NCBI GenBank assembly: GCA_965364515.1
Contig: CBDTXZ010000174.1
Coordinates: forward strand, 1-6,350
Direction of reading: 5' to 3'
Source: JAHEDH01 sp965364515
GTDB lineage: Bacteria > Actinomycetota > Acidimicrobiia > Spongiisociales > ZC4RG35
Length of the DNA: 6,350 nt
Positions within the stretch are counted from its first letter, which is position 1; each line of letters starts with the position of its first letter. This document shows positions 1-6,350 of this stretch, piece by piece. Under the pieces are notes generated by a model that had not been told where the DNA came from, ran no database searches, and saw only the letters and a program-made list of their open reading frames with translations. The position numbers and the translations under genes are program-made.

Positions 1-60
1 CATCGCTGCGGCTGACACCGCGCAACCGACAATGCACCATGCTGCGGAGGAACGAGGCGG
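1..60 (-). other. Region downstream of secA, no supported gene
   Basis: These 60 bases follow the secA stop. They contain a weak stem on the transcribed strand (GCGG-tgtcag-CCGC, 21-8) and no T-run. A frame starting with ATG at 40 runs open to the left edge, but only 13 codons are visible and no Shine-Dalgarno sequence precedes it. I cannot say whether a gene begins here. Confidence 0.3.
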
Positions 61-2679
<2,619 letters not shown>

Positions 2680-2715
2680 AGGGCTACATGCTACCGATCG
2701 AGTGCCGGTAGTCGA
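2680..2715 (-). other. Short gap with 6-bp inverted repeat upstream of secA
   Basis: This 36-base spacer separates the response-regulator stop from the secA start. It contains a perfect inverted repeat, ctaccg (2691-2696) and cggtag (2706-2711), with a 9-base loop. No T-run follows it on either strand, so it is a poor intrinsic terminator. It could be an operator, a small mRNA hairpin in front of secA, or chance. The repeat is seen directly; any role is unproven. Confidence 0.3.
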
Positions 2716-3375
2716 TCAGTCCAGGCTGATCAGGCCTTCCCGAACGGCGAACATCACCGCTTCGTTTCGCGACCCGAGGCCCAGCTTGTCGAGGATGTTC
2801 CGAACATGGTTCTTGACCGTGTTCTCGGAGATGAACAGCTTCTCTCCGACCTCGCGAGATGTCGCCCCGGCGGCGATGGATTCGAGAACCTCGATCTCTC
2901 GACCCGTGAGCGCCGGCTTCCTGCTCGAGGACAGATCTCGATGCCGAAGCAGGTGCGCGACGGTGTCGAACAGCAGTCCCCCCATGTACGGGGAGACGAC
3001 TGCGCCACCTTCGAGCACGTCGTTGAGCTTGCGGACCAACTCGGGCATCGGGGTGTCCTTGATGATGTAGCCCCGAGCTCCGGCCTTGATCGCCTTCAGC
3101 AGGTCTTCCTCCGACTCCGACGACGTGAGAAGCACGACCTTGGTCTTGGGCGACACCTCGATGATGGTGTCGACCACGTCGAGCCCGGAGATTCCGGGCA
3201 TGAGCACGTCGAGGAGCATGAGGTCGGCCTCCAACTCCTTGGCCATGTCGACGGCATCGAGTGCGGTTGCCGCCTGGCCGACGACATCGAATCCTTCGCT
3301 CTTGAGCGCAGCCGACAAGCCCGCCTGGATGAGCGGGGCGTCGTCGACGATGATGATGTTCCTGGTGGCGGTCAT
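2716..3375 (-). CDS. NarL/FixJ-family response regulator (REC + LuxR HTH)
   Basis: This is a two-component response regulator that should bind DNA when phosphorylated. The receiver domain spans about residues 5-122 of the 219-residue product. It has the acidic pair D11-D12, the phospho-acceptor D56 in LLDVLMPGISGLD, T84 and K106. The LuxR-type helix-turn-helix lies at about 155-215 (LTGREIEVL, then ISENTVKNHVRNILDKLG). No sensor kinase is visible in the window, so the signal is unknown. I chose the ATG at 3375 because the receiver fold begins five residues later; GGAG lies 10 bases upstream. An in-frame ATG at 3423 has a GGGGGA tract 8 bases upstream and would add 16 residues. That stretch is rich in Ser/Arg and uses codons rare in GC-rich genomes (TTA, ACA, AGT, CAA, two TCA), which argues that it is non-coding. 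The TGA stop is followed closely by secA. Confidence 0.93.
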   Translation of the reverse strand: MTATRNIIIVDDAPLIQAGLSAALKSEGFDVVGQAATALDAVDMAKELEADLMLLDVLMPGISGLDVVDTIIEVSPKTKVVLLTSSESEEDLLKAIKAGARGYIIKDTPMPELVRKLNDVLEGGAVVSPYMGGLLFDTVAHLLRHRDLSSSRKPALTGREIEVLESIAAGATSREVGEKLFISENTVKNHVRNILDKLGLGSRNEAVMFAVREGLISLD

Positions 3376-3468
3376 TGCCGATTGACTCCGTGACCTCGGT
3401 GACTGGCGTAACGCTGTGGTCATCGTCGCGTTCCCCCGCTGACTTGAAGAAAAAGGGCTACTTCTTTC

Positions 3469-3487
3469 TGACTAGTCACCCTAGTCA
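3469..3487. repeat. TGACTAGTCA palindrome with a repeated CTAGTCA half
   Basis: A perfect 10-base palindrome, tgactagtca, lies at 3469-3478. Its right half recurs directly as ctagtca at 3481-3487, nine bases on from the copy at 3472-3478. Read on the minus strand this is TGACTAG-GG-TGACTAG-TCA. Closely spaced copies of a short word in a promoter-like gap resemble a site for a dimeric regulator. The neighbouring NarL-type protein is one candidate for autoregulation. The symmetry is visible; binding is only a guess. Confidence 0.4.
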
Positions 3488-3507
3488 TCTTTCCCACTCA
3501 GGGTGAC
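3475..3507 (-). terminator. Inverted repeat, possible comF terminator or operator
   Basis: The arms gtcaccct (3475-3482) and agggtgac (3500-3507) are perfectly complementary. The stem can continue inward with agt/act (3483-3485 with 3496-3498) past one unpaired base, giving about 11 pairs around a 10-base loop. It lies 36 bases beyond the comF stop, where a terminator would be expected. No T-run follows on the minus strand, so it would be a U-tract-less terminator at best. It overlaps the TGACTAG repeats, so an operator role for the response-regulator gene is equally possible. Confidence 0.4.
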
Positions 3508-3542
3508 ACGAAATCGACCGAAAGTCAGGCGCTCTCTCGGGC

Positions 3543-4103
3543 TCACACACTGACCGTGGCCGTGACTCCGGCGATCACCCCGGAACCGAGCGTTGCCGCT
3601 GCCGACTCCATGGTCCCACCGGTGGTCAGGACGTCGTCGACGAGCACGCCGTCTCTGATCACCGCCGCCGCACGCTCGAAGACCGGGGCGGTGCGGCCGG
3701 CCGCGTCCCTTCCGGCGTGTCTCCCGCCGAACCACGCCGGTGTGAGTGCTGCGACGACGGGTACGCCGGTCAGCGTTGCAAGCCATTCCGCCAACGCCGC
3801 CGCCGGATCGATTCCATACCGCATCGTCCGCCATCGGATCCGAGGGATCGGCACGAGGGCGCGCGCATCGGGCGGCACCAGATGCGCCATCCCGTCGTGC
3901 GCCAGAAACCGCCCGGCCGCTTCGATGCCGTCGTATTTGAGCCGATGGACGATGGCGCGAGCAGGGCCGTCGTGGACGAATCCGCTCCGGACGATCCCGA
4001 AGGAGAGCAACCGCTCCGGCCCGACCGCCAGCCGGATGCGACAGCGCTCGCACACCGTGCGCTGGCTCAGGCTGCGACATGCCAGACAGACCATGCCCCA
4101 CAT
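3543..4103 (-). CDS. comF: ComF-family phosphoribosyltransferase-like protein
   Basis: The 186-residue product has the ComF layout. An N-terminal zinc-ribbon with C6-x2-C9 and C18-x2-C21 is followed by the conserved region around HRLKYDG (53-59). A VPIPRIRWR segment (84-92) comes next. The type I phosphoribosyltransferase PRPP-binding motif VLVDDVLTTGGT is at 153-164. ComF is needed for DNA uptake in naturally competent bacteria, but it is also widespread in species not known to be competent, and its substrate is unclear. The length is near the lower end of the family. The usual R-x-x-N-Q-like motif after the VPIP segment is replaced by RYGIDPAAALAEWLA, so activity is not assured. The ATG at 4103 puts the zinc-ribbon at the N-terminus; only a weak AGGG precedes it, and a stop codon 36 bases upstream leaves no other ATG or GTG. 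It lies 144 bases after ahcY. Confidence 0.9.
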   Translation of the reverse strand: MWGMVCLACRSLSQRTVCERCRIRLAVGPERLLSFGIVRSGFVHDGPARAIVHRLKYDGIEAAGRFLAHDGMAHLVPPDARALVPIPRIRWRTMRYGIDPAAALAEWLATLTGVPVVAALTPAWFGGRHAGRDAAGRTAPVFERAAAVIRDGVLVDDVLTTGGTMESAAATLGSGVIAGVTATVSV

Positions 4104-4247
4104 CGTGCCCTGCCGGTATGACAGGAACCCGCCGATCTACCGGCTTCGCCGTCGGCAGACGAGGGGGTGGACCTCCGCTCGCCGCGCCGACGCGCTCCAC
4201 CGGGGCCGATAGCTGACAGCTGACAGCTGTGAGGCCGCCAGGCCGAA
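4104..4247 (-). other. Structured intergenic gap between ahcY and comF
   Basis: No gene is visible in this stretch. It packs three potential hairpins. Tctaccg (4136-4142) pairs with cggcaga (4153-4159), with one G-U pair on the transcribed strand. Ggtgga (4166-4171) pairs with tccacc (4196-4201), with a nested gcgc/gcgc stem (4184-4187 with 4192-4195) stacked on one side. A third, 4204-4236, is built from the heptamer repeats listed separately. No T-run follows any of them on the minus strand. The region may end the ahcY transcript, start the comF transcript, or be a copy of a dispersed intergenic repeat. Confidence 0.4.
4211..4231. repeat. Tandem heptamer repeat (AGCTGAC), three units
   Basis: Three adjoining 7-base units read agctgac, agctgac and agctgtg; the first two are identical and the last differs at two positions. 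The array contains the palindrome acagctgt (4223-4230). It can fold as agctg (4211-4215) with cagct (4224-4228), flanked by ggcc (4204-4207) pairing with ggcc (4233-4236). It sits 17 bases after the ahcY stop codon. Short tandem arrays of this sort are often variable in copy number between strains; I cannot tell from one copy. Confidence 0.6.
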
Positions 4248-5498
4248 CTAATTCGTTCCTTCTTGCCAACCGGAGAGGTAGGCGCGCTGGTCGTCGGTGA
4301 GTTGCTCGAGCCCGAATCCGAGCGCCTCGAGCTTGATCCTCGCAACCTCGGCGTCGAGCTCGGCCGGGAGGGTGTAGATCTTGGGTTCGAGCTGCTCGTG
4401 ATTCACCACGAGCCACTCGGCGGCGAGGGCCTGGTTGGCGAACGACATGTCCATGACATCGGCCGGATGCCCCTCGGCAGCACCGAGATTGACCAGCCGA
4501 CCTTCGGCTGCAATCAGAATGCGGCGACCGTCGGGCATCAGATACTCGTCGAGATTGGCGCGGATCGGCTTGGACGCTCCCGCCATGTCTTCCAGGGCCG
4601 TCAGCTCCAGCTCGATGTCGAAGTGCCCGGCGTTGGCGAGGATCGCCCCATCCCGCATACGCTCGAAATGGCGGCGACGCAGCACGTGCTTGTTGCCGGT
4701 GACGGTGATGAAGATGTGGCCGATCTCGGCGGCATCGTCCGCGGTCAGCACGCGGTGGCCGTCCATGGCAGCCGAAATCGCCCGGATCGGATCGACCTCG
4801 ACCACGATGACGTGTGCGCCGAGTCCCCGCGCCCGATCTGCGACTCCCTGACCGCAATCGCCGTACCCGACGACCACGACGTTGAGCCCGGCGATGAGGA
4901 CGTTCGTGGCTCGGATGATCCCGTCCATCGCCGATTGGCCGGTGCCGTACCGGTTGTCGAACAGGTGCTTGGTCTGGCTGTCGTTGACGGCGACGACGGG
5001 TACGCGCAGCGTCCCATCCTGTGCCATGGCACGCAGCCTGATCACACCGGTCGTGGTCTCCTCGGTCGAACCGATCGGGTTCAGCTCGGTTCGGGTCGTG
5101 TGCAGGATGGTTGCGAGGTCGGCACCGTCGTCCATCGTGATGTCCGGCTCGAGGTCCAGAACCGAGTGGATGTGGCTGTAATAGGTGTCCGAGTCCTCTC
5201 CCCGGATCGCGTAGACCGGAATGCCTTCGGCGACCAGCGCGGCTGCGATGTCGTCCTGCGTGGAGAGCGGATTGGATGCACACAGCGCCGGCCGGGCACC
5301 GGCATCCCTGAGCGCGAGCATGAGGTTTGCGGTTTCGGCGGTCACGTGGAGGCAGGCGGCGACCGTCCGGCCTTCGAGCGGCTTCTCCTGGCGGAATCGC
5401 TCTCGGAGCGACGCCAGCACCGGCATCCTGCGACCGGCCCACTCCAATCGGCGGGCCCCTTCTTCGGAGAGGGTCGGAGTGGCGATGTCGAACTGCAT
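4248..5498 (-). CDS. ahcY: S-adenosylhomocysteine hydrolase (adenosylhomocysteinase), short archaeal/Thermotoga-like type
   Basis: This NAD-dependent enzyme splits S-adenosylhomocysteine into homocysteine and adenosine, removing the inhibitory product of SAM-dependent methylation. Recognisable parts of the 416-residue product are H51 (CLHVTAETA), SNPLSTQDD (75-83), DDGADL (123-128), EETTTGV (146-152), and NDSQTKHLFDNRYGTGQS (172-189) with catalytic K177 and D181. The NAD-binding loop is GYGDCGQG (211-218), with E234 at the end of the next strand; NAGHFD (289-294) follows, and EGHPADVMDMSF is at 342-353. It lacks the internal insertion and the C-terminal PDHYRY tail of the roughly 430-490-residue enzymes of eukaryotes and most bacteria. 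It ends with LTDDQRAYLSGWQEG instead, as in the short archaeal and Thermotoga enzymes. The ATG at 5498 is chosen because AGAAGGA lies 7 bases upstream (5506-5512); an ATG at 5537 would add 13 residues that do not look like family sequence. Confidence 0.97.
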   Translation of the reverse strand: MQFDIATPTLSEEGARRLEWAGRRMPVLASLRERFRQEKPLEGRTVAACLHVTAETANLMLALRDAGARPALCASNPLSTQDDIAAALVAEGIPVYAIRGEDSDTYYSHIHSVLDLEPDITMDDGADLATILHTTRTELNPIGSTEETTTGVIRLRAMAQDGTLRVPVVAVNDSQTKHLFDNRYGTGQSAMDGIIRATNVLIAGLNVVVVGYGDCGQGVADRARGLGAHVIVVEVDPIRAISAAMDGHRVLTADDAAEIGHIFITVTGNKHVLRRRHFERMRDGAILANAGHFDIELELTALEDMAGASKPIRANLDEYLMPDGRRILIAAEGRLVNLGAAEGHPADVMDMSFANQALAAEWLVVNHEQLEPKIYTLPAELDAEVARIKLEALGFGLEQLTDDQRAYLSGWQEGTN

Positions 5499-5586
5499 GG
5501 TGTGTTCCTTCTGAATGCTCGTCGGAGAAACGCCCATTCGGGCGAGCGATGCAGCCTACCGAGTGTGCTCGACAGCCCGGATCGGG
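5499..5586 (-). promoter_or_regulatory. Leader region of ahcY with a GAAT-loop hairpin
   Basis: The gap between the Trm112-like gene and ahcY contains CGCCC-GAAT-GGGCG on the minus strand (5544-5531), a perfect 5-pair hairpin followed at once by TTTCT. It ends 32 bases before the ahcY start. It could be a weak terminator or attenuator for the manB transcript, or a hairpin in the ahcY leader. A second, smaller fold (CCCG-atc-CGGG) lies just after the Trm112-like stop. I cannot identify a promoter with confidence, and I see no SAH-riboswitch core. Confidence 0.4.
5506..5512 (-). promoter_or_regulatory. Ribosome binding site of ahcY
   Basis: The minus strand reads AGAAGGA followed by seven bases and then ATG at 5498. 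It is the clearest Shine-Dalgarno sequence in front of any non-overlapping gene here, and it decides the start against the in-frame ATG at 5537. Confidence 0.75.
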
Positions 5587-5742
5587 TCAGTCGGGGGGAA
5601 GCATGTTCGGGATGCCGTCGGAGACCGGATATCGATGACCGTTCGAGCATTCGAGCACGGAGTCACCTTCGTTCTCGGCGAGCGGTTCCTTGCACACCGT
5701 GCACCGAAGGATCTCGAGCAATTCGGCCGATATCAGACTCAC
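5587..5742 (-). CDS. Trm112-like small zinc-binding protein
   Basis: A 51-residue protein with the Trm112p-like (UPF0434/YcaR) pattern. An N-terminal LLEILRC leads into C14-x2-C17. A turn with variable sequence follows, then C32-x3-H36, and the signature HRYPVSDGIPNMLP closes the protein (36-49). In eukaryotes and archaea Trm112 is the activating partner of several tRNA, rRNA and release-factor methyltransferases; the role of the short bacterial members is less certain. The fourth zinc ligand is probably H36 rather than the usual cysteine. The GTG start overlaps the manB stop in a GTGA tetranucleotide, and GGAGGG lies 3 bases upstream inside manB (5746-5751). Co-translation with manB is therefore very likely. 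Related genes are commonly found just after manB in actinobacteria, so the linkage is conserved even though the functional link to mannose metabolism is unclear. Confidence 0.9.
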   Translation of the reverse strand: MSLISAELLEILRCTVCKEPLAENEGDSVLECSNGHRYPVSDGIPNMLPPD

Positions 5743-6350
5743 AGACCCTCCACGATCGCGGAGACGGACCGTACCAGATCGTCCACCGCTCCCCGGTCCG
5801 AGGCTTCGACGTTGAGGCGGAGAAACGGCTCGGTGTTCGACGGGCGAAGGTTCAACCGGCGGTCATCCCATTCGAGCGTCAGCCCGTCGAGCCGATCGGC
5901 GCTGACGTCGGGGTTGGCCGCTTCGACCGCAGCCATCGCCGCGGTGGCATCCTGGACCTCGAGGTTGATCTCGCCAGAAGCCTCGTATCGCTCGACCGAT
6001 CGCCTCAGTTCCGAGAGGGGCACGCCGGACTCCGAGAGGACCTGCAGCAGCACCAGCATCGCCAGCATCCCCGAGTCGGCGCGGTAGTTGTCGGCGAAGT
6101 AGTAGTGCCCGGAATGCTCCCCACCGAACACGGCGCCTGTCTCCGCCATGACCGCCTTGATGAACGAGTGCCCGACCCTGGTCCTGATGGGCACTCCACC
6201 CTGCTCAATGATGATCTCCGGAACGGATTTCGACGTGATCAGATTGTGAACGATCGACGCACCCGGAACCCGACCGAGAAACCATGTGGCAATCAACGCG
6301 GTGGTCGTCGATCCGGAGAGCACCGCACCGGTGTCGTCGATGAAGAAGGC
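5739..6350 (-). CDS. manB: Phosphomannomutase/phosphoglucomutase, C-terminal part (cut by window edge)
   Basis: This enzyme of the alpha-D-phosphohexomutase superfamily interconverts mannose-6-phosphate and mannose-1-phosphate, and often the glucose equivalents. It feeds GDP-mannose and other sugar nucleotides for cell-envelope glycans. The visible 203 residues begin AFFIDDTG, which normally follows directly after the metal-binding DGDADR loop. That loop, and the catalytic serine further upstream, therefore lie outside the window. The sugar-binding loop GEHSGHYYF is at fragment residues 77-85 and the phosphate-binding loop RPSNTEPFLRL at 169-179. Family members run to about 450-460 residues, so somewhat over half is missing. 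The frame is open to the right edge; the GTG at 6323 is an internal valine, not the start. The 3' end overlaps the Trm112-like gene. Whether mannose or glucose phosphate is preferred cannot be told from sequence alone. Confidence 0.95.
   Translation of the reverse strand, partial: AFFIDDTGAVLSGSTTTALIATWFLGRVPGASIVHNLITSKSVPEIIIEQGGVPIRTRVGHSFIKAVMAETGAVFGGEHSGHYYFADNYRADSGMLAMLVLLQVLSESGVPLSELRRSVERYEASGEINLEVQDATAAMAAVEAANPDVSADRLDGLTLEWDDRRLNLRPSNTEPFLRLNVEASDRGAVDDLVRSVSAIVEGL

Larger units (their letters stand above)
3376..3542 (-). promoter_or_regulatory. Intergenic region between comF and the response regulator; likely holds its promoter
   Basis: This gap is the most AT-rich part of the window and lies just upstream of the response regulator on its coding strand, so a promoter here is likely. 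I cannot name a convincing -35/-10 pair. A TAGGGT hexamer (minus strand, 3483-3478) fits the loose actinobacterial TAnnnT form of a -10, but the best -35 candidate, GTGTCA, is 20 bases away, which is too far. The part 3376-3423 would be coding if the longer start is used. Two symmetric elements inside it are listed separately. Confidence 0.4.

Noticed and set aside
3376..3423. N-terminal extension of the response regulator from the ATG at 3423
   Set aside because: The 16 extra residues have no place in the receiver fold and use TTA and other codons rare in this GC-rich sequence. The GGGGGA tract before 3423 keeps it possible, so it is mentioned but not chosen.
3445..3470. Purine/pyrimidine-rich stretch as an intrinsic terminator
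   Set aside because: The possible stem (aagaa with ttctt) has only about five weak A-T pairs and is not followed by a T-run on either strand.
3481..5442. A 653-codon open frame on the minus strand spanning comF, the gap and most of ahcY
   Set aside because: It is out of frame with two genes that have clear family motifs, is extremely rich in Arg, Gly and Pro, matches no family I recognise, and crosses the structured gap. High GC removes stop codons and explains it.
5499..5586. SAH or SAM riboswitch upstream of ahcY
   Set aside because: The gap is short, and I cannot find the conserved GAGGAGCGCUGC-type core of the SAH riboswitch or any SAM-I/SAM-IV-like junction; only small simple hairpins are present. 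A covariance-model search would settle it.

Overview
The window looks like a piece of chromosome from a high-GC actinobacterium. I would guess the class Acidimicrobiia or a close relative, but that placement is inference. All six genes I can support lie on the minus strand. Reading in the direction of transcription (from the right edge to the left) they are: the C-terminal part of a phosphomannomutase/phosphoglucomutase (manB), a 51-residue Trm112-like zinc protein, S-adenosylhomocysteine hydrolase (ahcY), a ComF-type phosphoribosyltransferase, a NarL/LuxR-type response regulator, and the preprotein translocase ATPase SecA. The plus strand carries long open frames, but they are GC-driven shadows of these genes.

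Region by region: 5739-6350 is manB, cut by the window edge just after its metal-binding loop. Its stop overlaps the GTG start of the Trm112-like gene (5587-5742) by four bases, so the two are probably translationally coupled. An 88-base gap with a small hairpin leads to ahcY (4248-5498). A 144-base gap with three potential hairpins and a tandem heptamer repeat leads to comF (3543-4103). A gap of about 170 bases with a clear inverted repeat and a palindrome leads to the response regulator (2716-3375, or possibly from 3423). A 36-base gap leads to secA (61-2679). The last 60 bases (1-60) are the start of the region downstream of secA and hold no gene I can support.

The genes are housekeeping ones: sugar-nucleotide supply (manB), recycling of the methylation by-product SAH (ahcY), protein export (secA), a probable tRNA/rRNA-methyltransferase partner or small zinc protein (Trm112-like), a PRTase of unclear role (comF) and one transcriptional regulator. 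Their order resembles a reduced form of the manB...sahH...comF...secA neighbourhood known from Mycobacterium and Streptomyces, without the tmk-mtrA-mtrB-lpqB block and without the hpf gene that normally precedes secA. A NarL-type regulator sits where hpf would be expected.

I find no mobile element, CRISPR array, RNA gene or defence system, and nothing that amounts to an undescribed system. The points worth a second look are the short archaeal/Thermotoga-type ahcY, the regulator's position, and the structured intergenic gaps.
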